Below, piece after piece: positions 11,171 through 20,227 of a DNA stretch of 64,000 nucleotides. This stretch comes from Symbiodinium natans (lineage: Eukaryota; Sar; Dinophyceae; Suessiales; Symbiodiniaceae), in assembly GCA_905221605.1 (NCBI GenBank), contig CAJNDS010000083.1, positions 27,501-91,500 of the forward strand. The letters run 5' to 3'. Below the pieces are notes generated by a model that saw nothing but the letters and a program-made list of their open reading frames with translations, was not told the origin of the DNA and did not search any database. Made by a program: the position numbers and the translations under genes. Every line of letters starts with the position of its first letter. The stretch's first letter is position 1.

Positions 11171-12144
11171 GAAGCAGCGACTGTCCGTAAGAGCAGGACA
11201 TGGGCGCCTGCGGCCTCAGCAGCCCGGAGCTGTGGAAGTAGGCAGCCGAGTAGTGCAGTGTAGTCGATCTCTGGGTGGAGACCTTGCGGCTCAGGCGGTT
11301 CGCCGGAGATGGCTCCAGAGGCCAGTCTCAATGGCAGGACGCCACTAGGGAAGTTCTGATTACTTTCTAGTGCCTGCGCGAGATCCTCAGGCTCCGGAGG
11401 CCCCGGCGCATGGTCAGGACTGAGAGTGCGAAGCTGGCATATAGCCTGCATCGCGGTCGCCGCAAGGACCTGTGGACCTGGGTAGCTAGGGACCTGCCAC
11501 GGTGGCAGGTCGGCTGCAACTGGCGCGAGAGGTGGCCTCTCATGTGGAGGTCGCGGCTCAATACTACTGACCGCACCCACTGGGTATTCGCCAACACGCG
11601 GAGGAATCGGCGGTGTGGGAGGGCGAGGACAATTGTCCGGTCAGCAGACGCTGGGTGGACTAGGTGATGGAGTTTGCCCGGGCCCGGGAGACAGGGCTGT
11701 CTCCCTACCCACTCCTTGTTCGGTGACAACACTCGCCCAAGGGGGAAGGTCTATCGCGTCACCAGGCAAGGCACTGTGCGTGGACACCGCTCGCCCCATG
11801 AGGGCACTGCTATGCGGCATGGTGCCGATGCCTGGTCTCCATGCATGCAGGAGAAAACAGCGAACCGTGGGTTGCCGGGCGAAGCAAACGGCGTTGCTGT
11901 TTCTCAAAAAGGCGGAGTGGTCCAGACACAACAAAGGTTGTATTTCCGGCGGGAAGTATTGGCACCAACCGGCAACATCGAGTTCGTGAGGCAGGATGAC
12001 GCCGGCTTGCATCTGCCTGGTCATCGCAACATCACTGGTCCCTAAAGTGGCAAGTGCAGTGAGTTGCCCTCTCCTGGCAACGTGAACTTGGAGTGCTTGC
12101 GCTCCAACCCGGATCACATACGGTTGACAGGCATACGACTCCAT
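11131..12144 (-). pseudogene. Start of helicase region: Pro-rich segment with in-frame UGA
   Basis: From the ATG at 12144 a single frame runs to a stop at 11131, interrupted only by a TGA at 11641-11643 (context TGC-TGA-CCG). Both halves are protein-like. The part around the stop is proline-rich (PGPGQTPSPSPPSVC before, PRPPTPPIPPRV after). Next, the sequence moves to a -1 frame at about 11160. I do not recognise the domain. The ATG at 12144 is preferred over the GTG 12 bases upstream. Confidence 0.45.
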
Positions 12145-12156
12145 GGCATCACTCAC

Positions 12157-12685
12157 CGAACATAACGGGCAAACTCAAGTGACTACCGAACAGACAGTGG
12201 ACAACCACGAGGCAACCTTCAGACACCAAGATCCCTGGAAGCTCAACACCAACAAAGGAGGACACCAAGAAGGGGAGGACCAAACCCCAAGCAGAACACA
12301 CAGGAGAGAAGAAACAGAGAGGCGAGAAACAAACAAAGAAACAACAGAAAAAGCCAGTCAGGAGCGTAACAACCCTCAACACAAGGGGCACCTCGTTCAG
12401 TCAGCCAGCCACCCTGAGCTTGAGCCAAGGCACATCCAACGCGCAACCTGAAAAGGAATGCAGCGTGTCGTCACAGGTGGCTATTACTTGTGGCTGCAAT
12501 GTGCTGCATGTACAAAGCAATGACCTGGAGACATTGACATCCTTTACTTTGTCCGTGCACAGTAGTAGCACAAGAATGCAGGCATACCTCGGTTGCTGGT
12601 CTGTCTGTAGCGACAACACAAGGCCCGGCGCGCATAAATCGATTAAAATGGAAAAAGGGAGGCACTCTCTACCCTGTCCCAACGA
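12157..12685. other. Intergenic stretch, purine-rich, no gene recognised
   Basis: 12170-12370 is A/G/C-rich with many AGAAA, ACAACA and GAGAGA motifs. It lies between two minus-strand coding regions and could be transcribed spacer. Short ORFs here show low-complexity peptides only. Confidence 0.3.
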
Positions 12686-13555
12686 CTACTCCGGGAGCTC
12701 GATATGGTCCGCCAGCAACCAATCAGGGTCGCTCAGCAATGCAGGCCACACCACATGCTCCGGGTCCTTGCCGATAACCACCTGGCGGATGGTGAGGCCG
12801 GGGGCCCAAGGGTACTGCGTGCGTCCGTAGCCCTTGAAGGCAGTAAAGTGCGAGTCTTCGGTAAGGGCTTCTGTGACAGGAGGCACGCGATGGTTGCCCC
12901 GTACCGAGTAGCACATCCGAAGGTGATGTTGAAAGGTCTCTACATCCTTTCGTCCGCCATAGACTAAGATTCTTGTCTCTTCGCTCGTGGGGGCTGGCAG
13001 CAAAGGAGGCAGCCTAATGGGGCCCATGCAAACGCAAGCCCGGAAGGTCGCATGGGCCTCGGAGATTGCAATTTGGTAGGTGATGGTTCCTCCAGAACCG
13101 AGGCCCATGAGATATGTGGGCAAGGAGATGCGAGGGCTCGCATCACGTTGGACGGCCAACTGGAGCGGTAGAACTTCCATTGTGTACACTGCCTTGGTCC
13201 AGGCAGCACCGTCAGGCAACATCCAGGCAGGCGGTGAGCCTGCTTGTCCCGCCACAGGCCATGCGCAGGCAATGACGGCCTTCTTGAAGGCCAAGTTGCT
13301 CCACAGGTACTCTATGGCCCCCTGCCAAGGCAGTGGGTGCATATTCTCCACATAGAAGTGTCCACAACCAGGGAGGAGAAGCACTATCGAGTTGGCTTCC
13401 CCTGCATCGGCGCTTGGCCGGGATACAACAAAGGGGAGGGTTGAACTGCCATGGCTCGCGGTGATCCAAGTGTTTTCACGCCCAGCTACGAGCGGAGGGG
13501 CGACCAATGGAGGAGGCTGCAGGGTCTCCAGGCCAAGGGGCTCTTGCAATGCCAT
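12686..13555 (-). CDS. Alpha/beta-hydrolase-like protein
   Basis: The frame is open from 13675, but the first ATG is at 13555 (MALQEPLGLE). It encodes about 289 residues. Features fitting an alpha/beta hydrolase are a hydrophobic strand with SIVLLLPGCGHFY, a central YLMGLGSGGTITYQ at the nucleophile-elbow position, and a late strand RILVYGGRKDVETFQHH, where an acid residue is expected. The elbow reads GLGSGG and not a clean GxSxG, so activity is doubtful. A truncated second copy lies at 1971-2460. It is upstream of, and on the same strand as, the helicase region and may belong to the same unit. Family assignment is by pattern only. Confidence 0.45.
   Translation of the reverse strand: MALQEPLGLETLQPPPLVAPPLVAGRENTWITASHGSSTLPFVVSRPSADAGEANSIVLLLPGCGHFYVENMHPLPWQGAIEYLWSNLAFKKAVIACAWPVAGQAGSPPAWMLPDGAAWTKAVYTMEVLPLQLAVQRDASPRISLPTYLMGLGSGGTITYQIAISEAHATFRACVCMGPIRLPPLLPAPTSEETRILVYGGRKDVETFQHHLRMCYSVRGNHRVPPVTEALTEDSHFTAFKGYGRTQYPWAPGLTIRQVVIGKDPEHVVWPALLSDPDWLLADHIELPE
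13127..13144. repeat. Hairpin GATGCGAG-GG-CTCGCATC, third site
   Basis: Identical to the hairpin at 1974-1991, within the duplicated hydrolase-like sequence. Confidence 0.6.
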
Positions 13556-13905
13556 GGCGAAGAGGGGGCAGCCCACCCAATTGATGGGGCAAGGTAGAGG
13601 AAGACTGGGCAGTCTTGCCTGAGAGCCGTGCCGTCCAGCGCAAAGAATGTCACACAACGACAAGCTTGCTCCCAACTTCCCCTGACTCAGCTCCCTTCAG
13701 TTGGAGACTACATCAGCAGTAAAACATGATCAATGGCTACAACTGTCCAAATCGGTCAAGACAACAGCATGACATTACAGGGATGCCGCATGGCCATGGA
13801 TAACGACAGATGTACTAGGCCGCCGTTTGTTCCGTATTCGCACAAGGTCAGCATTAGATGTCGCTATCCGAATGCCGATTGTCCTCAAGCAAATGCATGG
13901 TCTCG

Positions 13906-14535
13906 TCATCTAAATGCTCGAGAAATACGTTCATCGAGGAAGCACGCTACCCACTCCAGAATGACGGCATTATCATTGGGGACAGCATCGGACATCGCCT
14001 GCAAAAGCAAATTGACTTTGTCGGCAGTGAAACGCCATGCAAGCAAAAGATGCTGCTCCAAATGTGCTTTTATGAGGTAAATTGGAAAATCTTCCTGGCT
14101 ATGCACAATGATTGGCCTGGCCCAGGCTAAAAGGGCATTCTGCTGTGGTCCAGGCGGACGTCTGAACATAGCCAGTAACGCCCCGTACTCCTGGGCAAGC
14201 TCATTCCTCATATCCTGCGAAAGATCTCGAAGGTGGTGTGCAAGCCAGGCACGATGACCTCCAACAGAGTGCGCGAGTTCGGCCGCAGCAACCATGGCGA
14301 GGGTCCGTTGATTAGGACGTCCTTGGGCTGCCGAGGCATCGCGGATTCCTTGCAGTACGAGGAGCTTGGTGAGCAATATCCAGCCAGCACTACAAGTGTG
14401 GCCGTGGCCTTCGAGAATGGGCTCGCTGGAAAAAATTTCCGGGTGTTCGTAAGGGTAACATCTTTCCCAGTCACTGTCGCCATCTCCATTGACAGCAGTG
14501 TAAAGGCTGCCACCGATGACCAACGAAGCAGCCAT
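13906..14535 (-). CDS. Hypothetical helical protein, 209 aa
   Basis: An ATG at 14535 (MAASLVIGGSLYTAVNG) starts a 209-codon frame ending with TGA at 13906. The composition is Leu/Ala-rich with predicted long helices (LAHHLRDLSQDMRNELAQEYGALLAMF, mentioned in part). Some Asp/Trp-rich residues lie near the N-terminus (GDGDSDWERCYPYEH). No transmembrane segment or family is recognisable. It lies just upstream of the hydrolase-like gene on the same strand, separated by about 350 bp, so it may be part of the same decayed unit. Confidence 0.4.
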   Translation of the reverse strand: MAASLVIGGSLYTAVNGDGDSDWERCYPYEHPEIFSSEPILEGHGHTCSAGWILLTKLLVLQGIRDASAAQGRPNQRTLAMVAAAELAHSVGGHRAWLAHHLRDLSQDMRNELAQEYGALLAMFRRPPGPQQNALLAWARPIIVHSQEDFPIYLIKAHLEQHLLLAWRFTADKVNLLLQAMSDAVPNDNAVILEWVACFLDERISRAFR

Positions 14536-14705
14536 GCCAGGCAGTTAGTTTGAGGAGGGCAAGCGGGCGCCTGCTCCTGTGAGCCCTGGCGGCACAGAAA
14601 AAGGGGGCAAGTTAGCGGGTAATACCCTCACTCCTTTATATTCGCGGCTAAGACGGCTAGGAGCCACAGGCACAAACTGGCAATCCATGCGGGGGACCAG
14701 GGCGT

Positions 14706-14725
14706 GTGAGTGCGGGCGCACTCAC
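14706..14725. repeat. Palindrome GTGAGTGCG-GG-CGCACTCAC, copy 1
   Basis: A 9-bp perfect stem over GG. An identical copy lies at 14935-14954. Both are preceded by GT and followed by GT, and lie 229 bp apart start to start. Confidence 0.75.
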
Positions 14726-14934
14726 GTACCCAACATCAAATCACTCTCGCACCCTCACAAGATTCTCCTCAGGTTACTCGGGAGCAAGGGAGCAGCCCGA
14801 ACGGGAGCTCCTAAGCCGCTTCACCAGGCCCCTGCTCGGAAGTTGCGGTGAGGGGTCACTGCTCGCCAACCTTGTACAGAGAACGTAAATGGATAAACTG
14901 CCTTGAGAAGAGAGGCAGGTTCCTACACCGCCGT

Positions 14935-14954
14935 GTGAGTGCGGGCGCACTCAC
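14935..14954. repeat. Palindrome GTGAGTGCG-GG-CGCACTCAC, copy 2
   Basis: Exact repeat of the palindrome at 14706. The pair could be the ends of a small non-autonomous element of about 249 bp. The interior shows no coding capacity. Confidence 0.75.
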
Positions 14955-15212
14955 GTGGCATGAGCAACTCAACTATCCTCCTCCACTTGCCTAGTGACTG
15001 GGGTCCTAGCCTGGCTAGAGGAAGATGAGAGTATAGCATTGTTTCGCATTCGCGCGACACCCAAGTCCATCAATTCCGTGACATAAAGCTGCAGTTTGAG
15101 ATGGGTGCAGTTCACACGCACGACGGGCACAACGCGCTGTGTACTGGCGAAGGTTGACGTAGATGTCACAAAGCGCCTGCGCGATGCCCAAGCCCCGATG
15201 ATACCTCCCCAG

Positions 15213-15383
15213 TTCTATAAACTAGTTGTGCTTGCTAGCGGTATAGCCGGAGGCTTCAAAAGGCTGCGAGCTTCGCTCCACGCTTTGTTTTCTCAGGAGT
15301 GCCGGAAATCCTCACCAACATCCACTCGAGGAAACAGCTAACGATGCACAAAGCAGGTTGATGGGTGGGACCAAGTTACCCCA
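15213..15383 (-). repeat. Element 1 split repeat B2 (171 bp)
   Basis: Identical over 171 bp to 15846-16016 by visual comparison. Its left end (TTCTATAAAC...) is the outer end of Element 1. Confidence 0.95.
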
Positions 15384-15750
15384 CCCATGACAGACCGAAG
15401 CAACACTTTGACCAACACGAGAAAAGGTAGGTGAAAAACACGAAGGTTGACACCATTTCGCTCCGGTCATTCTCAAGAAACTGCAAAGCAAGATGTGGCC
15501 TGTACGGAGAAAACTGACACCAGACAGCTTTTTCAGCCGCCCATACGAAAACGTGACTGTGCAAATGTGAACCAAGAAGCCCAGATGGGCTTGCTGCAAA
15601 AGAGATGCCATACAAGTGAGACTACCTGCAGTACAGGTGCTGTGCTACGGCCCGCCCCGAGAGCCCACTTTCTTGTAACGAGGTCTTGAATGTTCTTCTG
15701 GCCAGTGCCGGTGAGACAGAGAACCCCAAAAATTGGGGTGGGTGGGTGAG
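15384..15750 (-). other. Spacer between A2 and B2 of Element 1
   Basis: 367 bp with no repeat partner in the window and no credible ORF. Element 2 has only a few bases at the equivalent place, so this may be a lineage-specific insertion or a control region. Confidence 0.4.
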
Positions 15751-15845
15751 GAAACTTGACTTTCTCGCTAGCAAGCACCACTCTAGAGCCAAAAATGTCG
15801 CACGAACATAGTTTATAAAACATACATGAACAAGTACATGATACG
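15751..15845 (-). repeat. Element 1 split repeat A2 (95 bp)
   Basis: Matches A1 at 24293-24387 with about one difference (CTCTAGAGCC against CTCTTGAGCC). It abuts B1 with no intervening base. Confidence 0.93.
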
Positions 15846-16016
15846 TTCTATAAACTAGTTGTGCTTGCTAGCGGTATAGCCGGAGGCTTCAAAAGGCTGC
15901 GAGCTTCGCTCCACGCTTTGTTTTCTCAGGAGTGCCGGAAATCCTCACCAACATCCACTCGAGGAAACAGCTAACGATGCACAAAGCAGGTTGATGGGTG
16001 GGACCAAGTTACCCCA
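15846..16016 (-). repeat. Element 1 split repeat B1 (171 bp)
   Basis: Direct repeat of B2, ending about 45 bp from the stop codon of the RT-RNase H ORF. Confidence 0.95.
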
Positions 16017-16059
16017 AAGTAAACCACCCAGCAACCTCGCCCCGGAGAAAACCCCAAAG

Positions 16060-18945
16060 CTAAGTGAGGTTGTTCGGCACTCCCCTGCTCCGCACAGACC
16101 ATGGAAGGTGAGCCCCTTCGGGGGAGACAGAAATCTTTGGACGAGGCAACCAAAGGGCCTCGAGTGACAGCCGCACTCTGTCCTTCTCAAGGCAGTCAGG
16201 GGGAACCTCATATTCAGCAGGGCGAGACAAGGCATCAGCCTTGACATTGCGTTCCCCGGAAATGTGTGACACATCCAGCGTTGTTCTATGTACAGCTGCC
16301 AGCAAAGAGATCCTTTCTAGGAAAAAACAGAGAGGCCGAGCGGTGGAGAAGGAAGCGTTCACACCTGCTTCTGCACCTGTGTTGTCTGACGCGGAACGTA
16401 GCTGCAAGGGGATTCTGGCGCAAGGTAAAAGAGAAGATGTTGCCAAGATCAGCGCTCCCTGGGCGAGCGCTTCATAGCAAGCAATATCAAGCTGCATGTC
16501 TGCTTGCACGGGAATCTCAAGGGCCCGGAAGGCACTGTAGGGAAAACTTTCGCGAAACCAACGCTGGCCTATCATGGGGTGAGAAACGTACCCACCAATG
16601 CAGCACATCGAGCCATGTGCACTTGCATCTGCTCTTGCCTCAAAGGATGCATTGCCTAAGGGGCGCATGCTGCAGAATGGGCACATATGCAAAAGCCAGT
16701 GTTCAAACAAACCCAAAATGCGCACTGATTCGGGGCTCAATTTTCTCTTCGAACTGGATTGACTTGACACGCGCATCCAAACCCGCCTGTCTGTAATGCG
16801 CACTCGATCCAAGTCAGACAAAGATGACAAATCCTGATGACGGACTGACAAAAGTGTGCTGTGGAGCGGAATTGCTGTACCTGGCGGGACCGACTTGAAT
16901 TGCAAGGAATCCGTCAAGTGGTGACGAAGCTGTGGCCAAACATCTGGGGCCACCGAGTAGTTGGTAGCAGCCGGGCTGAAAAGATCATGATAGAAGGTGT
17001 ACAGAAGCGACTTCATTGTCGGGAAAAGGTGCGCCGCCCAAAGAGCAAGCCCGACAAACCTCTCCAAATCCTTACGTGAAATTTTTGGATTACGCTGAAG
17101 ATCTTGAACCATCCCCAAAAATTTTAACCTTTTCTCCTCTGCAAGTGACACTACCCCGGAGGTGTAGCAGAAACACCACCCTATCCAATGAACTCGAGAG
17201 CTGACTTGAAGTTTCTTCCAACTCAAAGGTACCCCCAGTACCTGGAAGAAGAGGCAGATCATCGCCCCTGTTGCTGGCAAAACGGCTTCCGCCTGAGAGA
17301 ATAAGTAGTCGTCCACAAACAAGTGGCCTGCATGGCTGAACCAAATCAAGATGTGCAACAACCGAAGCAGGCAGGAGCCTAAACGCCCCCACCAATGCTG
17401 TGCAAAGACCGCCCCGAATGGGGCCACGCGATAGAAGTACAAAGAATCTGCAAAAGCGAAACCTAGGAGACCCTGCTCGGACTCCTTGACGACACATCTT
17501 TTGTGAGCACTTTTGACATCAAGAGATATGGCAGCTTGCCGCGAGCGGGTGCCCCGAAGGGGGAAACAGTGCATCACGTCCCTAACTGATGGCATATGCT
17601 GGACTTCTGGAACGCTGCAACTTGCATTCGTGCCACACACTGAATTATCTAAGACCAACCTTTCCGAGCGATTTGGCGCACGGACCACGGAGAGCTTTCC
17701 TATTGCCAGTGTACCCGGCCATTTTTCCTTAGCTGCCTCAATGTCGCCATCAAACTTGAAGCAGAAGCCCTGATCAAGTTCCTCCTGAAGCAAGGCTTGA
17801 GTCACAGACAAATCAACTGAGGCCGAGCGCCAATTCTGCATGTGGATGGACAGTGATACATCCTCAAGGTTCTCTTTTTGATTCGGCCAAAAACAATTTG
17901 ACACTGGGATATCGTTGTTGTACCCCGTGGGGACGCCTTGCAAAAGGGATTTGCAAAGACTCACATCTGGATCACCACAAAAACAGGCAAGTGCCTCAAG
18001 CGCATGCAGATGCAAGGGTTGATGCTCACGGACCTTCCATATATTTGCATCTGTCGCCACACCTAAGCAGGAGAAGAATTCTTTGCGCGCATCTTCCACC
18101 TCCGACGCGGTGAAAAGGGGTTCAGGACTAGGCCAAGTGGCTTTAGCAAGCAGGCGTTTGGGGCCCTGCATATCACAAACTTTCCCCAAAAGGTATGTCC
18201 GAAGATTTTTAAGCTTATCCTGGCACAATGGGGTGCTCCAATCCCCACAAGAGTGGCGACCTGCCCCATCGTGGATTACCCACGGTCCAACATCCAGGGC
18301 CTTGACAGGTACTAAAGCCGACGCTGTGGCAAGAGTGTGTTGAATCGGTGCACCTGCAAGAAGCGGCCTGATGTGCAACGCGAATTCTTCAGCCAGGCAT
18401 TGAGGGTACTTAGCCGTCTTACGACTTTTGAACGAACCATCACTCTCACGTCCCTGCACGGACTCGTGTGCATTGCGTCCGTGTTGACACGTCTGCCCCA
18501 TCACGGACAGGGCTTGAAAGCTCGATGCAAACAACCAATTTTTTGCCCAGTTCTCCCCAAATGCGCAGGCCGGGAGGACGATGAGGGCTGTGGACCCACA
18601 GTGCAACCAGCCTTGAACGCACGATTCGTCCCAGGACATAGCACCTGAGGGTTGCTCCAAATGGCCATGGCCCCCGGCCCCATGGACAACTTGAAGACAT
18701 TTGCACGCCCTGAAAAGCATCTCGTGACTTGTTTGTATACGAGCCTGGGCTGATGGGGGTAGGTTCTCCAGGCCCCCTAGCTGGTTTGGTGTGCGGATGG
18801 CAAAGGGCGGACCGGGAGTATTCTGAGCAGCAGGGGGATGCCGCACAATACCCCACAATTCCTGAGCCACAAATGAACAAGAGCTGCTCGAAAAAGGTAT
18901 TATCGAGAATGTCCATGCTGCTATCCAACAGGATATCAACTGCAA
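16060..18945 (-). CDS. Element 1 reverse transcriptase-RNase H (with end of MTase-like domain)
   Basis: The open frame of 961 codons ends at 16060. The first ~200 residues continue the methyltransferase-like domain of the upstream ORF in another frame (see the 18446-20212 entry): GPPFAIRTPNQLGGLENL and HLEQPSGAMSW correspond to the PLRS..EGLPGL and ENPYRSFFW parts of the Element 2 protein. The RT core follows, with DVKSAHKRCVV, VAPFGAVFAQHWW and the active site FVDDYLF (about 17304-17322, residue ~542). RNase H is C-terminal: ARADASAHGS, a DNTGAE segment, and HISGERNVKADALSR, typical of DIRS/Ty3-type RNase H. The frame-start Met is probably not the true start. No stop interrupts it, so it may be recent. 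Confidence 0.88.
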   Translation of the reverse strand: MQLISCWIAAWTFSIIPFSSSSCSFVAQELWGIVRHPPAAQNTPGPPFAIRTPNQLGGLENLPPSAQARIQTSHEMLFRACKCLQVVHGAGGHGHLEQPSGAMSWDESCVQGWLHCGSTALIVLPACAFGENWAKNWLFASSFQALSVMGQTCQHGRNAHESVQGRESDGSFKSRKTAKYPQCLAEEFALHIRPLLAGAPIQHTLATASALVPVKALDVGPWVIHDGAGRHSCGDWSTPLCQDKLKNLRTYLLGKVCDMQGPKRLLAKATWPSPEPLFTASEVEDARKEFFSCLGVATDANIWKVREHQPLHLHALEALACFCGDPDVSLCKSLLQGVPTGYNNDIPVSNCFWPNQKENLEDVSLSIHMQNWRSASVDLSVTQALLQEELDQGFCFKFDGDIEAAKEKWPGTLAIGKLSVVRAPNRSERLVLDNSVCGTNASCSVPEVQHMPSVRDVMHCFPLRGTRSRQAAISLDVKSAHKRCVVKESEQGLLGFAFADSLYFYRVAPFGAVFAQHWWGRLGSCLLRLLHILIWFSHAGHLFVDDYLFSQAEAVLPATGAMICLFFQVLGVPLSWKKLQVSSRVHWIGWCFCYTSGVVSLAEEKRLKFLGMVQDLQRNPKISRKDLERFVGLALWAAHLFPTMKSLLYTFYHDLFSPAATNYSVAPDVWPQLRHHLTDSLQFKSVPPGTAIPLHSTLLSVRHQDLSSLSDLDRVRITDRRVWMRVSSQSSSKRKLSPESVRILGLFEHWLLHMCPFCSMRPLGNASFEARADASAHGSMCCIGGYVSHPMIGQRWFRESFPYSAFRALEIPVQADMQLDIACYEALAQGALILATSSLLPCARIPLQLRSASDNTGAEAGVNASFSTARPLCFFLERISLLAAVHRTTLDVSHISGERNVKADALSRPAEYEVPPDCLEKDRVRLSLEALWLPRPKISVSPEGAHLPWSVRSRGVPNNLT

Positions 18946-20212
18946 GTGTTGGGAAACCTAACTCCTGCACCGCTGATGAGAGAGGCTTCTCCGCGCCCGA
19001 ACAAATGTCCAGAAAGATCCTTGAAGACTGCTGCAGCGCTGGTTGAACTATGGCAGGTGAGGACGGTGGTGGGCGAGGTATTTGGGGCTGCAAGATCAAG
19101 CGGTGGTGAGCAAACCCTTTTGGAGAAGGCTTTCCCCAATTAACCCCCGAGCTAGGAACTGCCTGCTGAGTAGGGGGGCAAGGTTCGGGTGTAGGAACCG
19201 GTGCTGGGGGCATGGTCCGTGGCTGGGGCCAAGGGAACCCCAAATCCCTAAGTGTATCACCTGACACGCCTGGGAGGGTGAAGGCCGTCAGCACCCATCG
19301 ATCGCCAAGCCATGGTTGGGTGCAATGCCAAAGGTGCACGGGGAACTTAAATGGCGCCTGATGCGTTTTGACGATCTTGCCAGGGAGAGTCACCCCAAGC
19401 TTGGGGATGAACTGCGGCACAGTGCCTGCTTGATCCTCAACCCAAAGGCCTCCATCCGAGTACGAACCTATACCCACTGTCAAATTTGACGACCCCGGCA
19501 AATTTGCTGTGTCCTTGTGCGGGGACGTCAAGATGTTCCTGCTGACACACAAGGCATTCCAAGTCTCACCTGGGAACAGTTGGCACAGGAAACCATTAAG
19601 GCTTGCACACAGTTGTGGAAGTGCATCTGTGACTGATGAGCGGGCAGAAGGGTTCCCTAGGCGCACCCCAAAGTTCCAGTATCCTGATTCCCCCGGAGCC
19701 GCTGAAGTAACGCTCCTGGCGGGAAGCACGCGTGGGGGCCAAGAGGCTGAAAGTAATGCCTGAAGACAGGACTTAAAATCGTGTATGCATGAAGAACTTT
19801 CTTCTGCGACATGTGTAACACCCACCTGCCCGGGTGTTACTGCACCCCTGGAACGACCAGGTGTGTTGCACACGACACCACCCAACATGGGCTGTGAAGG
19901 GATGTTGTCCTGAGGACATTGCAGTGCTGGCGACGACACAGGCCCAGCATTTTTCTCCAACAAGGAGACCGGTTTTGGAATCACATTTACAGGCTCGGCT
20001 GGCCGAGCTGCCGGCTGGATATCACACCCAGCAACACGACTTGCACCTGCCTGGTGCATTGCTGAATGAGGCTGTTGAGGTGATACTGACATACAAGGTG
20101 ACGAAGGGTAAGACTGAACTGGCTCAGTGTGAGCGTGCAAAGGATGCGGGGCATCTGGGGGTGATACCTCTGTAGACAGCGAATCTGAATTCGGGAATTT
20201 CTTCCACGGCAC
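18446..20212 (-). CDS. Element 1 2OG-Fe(II)-oxygenase-like and methyltransferase-like protein
   Basis: A 588-codon frame starts with an ATG at 20212, 15 bp after the Gag-like ORF. Residues ~150-330 show an HxD...H...R pattern: HKDTAN (H232, D234), DGGLWVED, HLWHCTQPW (H296) and GDRWVLTAF (R304). This fits iron- and 2-oxoglutarate-dependent oxygenases (AlkB/TET/JBP superfamily). Residues ~395-465 start a class I methyltransferase-like domain with DICSGAEKPLS (motif I position) and AASPCCSEYSR, resembling the PCQ loop of cytosine-5 methyltransferases. From about 18820 the domain continues in the +1 frame (18945-16060), so the remaining ~125 residues here are overlap. A one-base change in TCCCGG would fuse both ORFs. 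Substrate unknown; DNA is a guess. Confidence 0.6.
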   Translation of the reverse strand: MPWKKFPNSDSLSTEVSPPDAPHPLHAHTEPVQSYPSSPCMSVSPQQPHSAMHQAGASRVAGCDIQPAARPAEPVNVIPKPVSLLEKNAGPVSSPALQCPQDNIPSQPMLGGVVCNTPGRSRGAVTPGQVGVTHVAEESSSCIHDFKSCLQALLSASWPPRVLPARSVTSAAPGESGYWNFGVRLGNPSARSSVTDALPQLCASLNGFLCQLFPGETWNALCVSRNILTSPHKDTANLPGSSNLTVGIGSYSDGGLWVEDQAGTVPQFIPKLGVTLPGKIVKTHQAPFKFPVHLWHCTQPWLGDRWVLTAFTLPGVSGDTLRDLGFPWPQPRTMPPAPVPTPEPCPPTQQAVPSSGVNWGKPSPKGFAHHRLILQPQIPRPPPSSPAIVQPALQQSSRIFLDICSGAEKPLSSAVQELGFPTLAVDILLDSSMDILDNTFFEQLLFICGSGIVGYCAASPCCSEYSRSALCHPHTKPARGPGEPTPISPGSYTNKSRDAFQGVQMSSSCPWGRGPWPFGATLRCYVLGRIVRSRLVALWVHSPHRPPGLRIWGELGKKLVVCIELSSPVRDGADVSTRTQCTRVRAGT

Positions 20213-20227
20213 AAAGGTAGGTTCGAA

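Larger units (their letters stand above)
2844..12144 (-). pseudogene. Long decayed coding region containing a UPF1-like SF1 helicase
   Basis: Umbrella entry for a chain of overlapping minus-strand frames that read as one protein-coding region of roughly 3,000 codons. Frame changes are needed near 11160, 9300-9430, 7243, 5700, 3300 and 3065. In-frame UGA codons lie at 11641-11643 and 10400-10402. At each overlap the upstream frame loses protein-like sequence where the downstream frame gains it, which is the pattern left by one-base indels. Several breaks fall at C, T or G runs, so some may be assembly error. Introns are an alternative I cannot exclude. The individual parts are listed separately. 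Confidence 0.6.
14560..15212. other. No gene recognised; contains two identical palindromes and part of a dispersed repeat
   Basis: Between the 209-aa ORF and Element 1. About 15060-15212 is the left half of the QRRQTA repeat family, interrupted by Element 1 and continuing at 24388. The rest contains two 20-bp palindromes listed separately. Confidence 0.4.
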
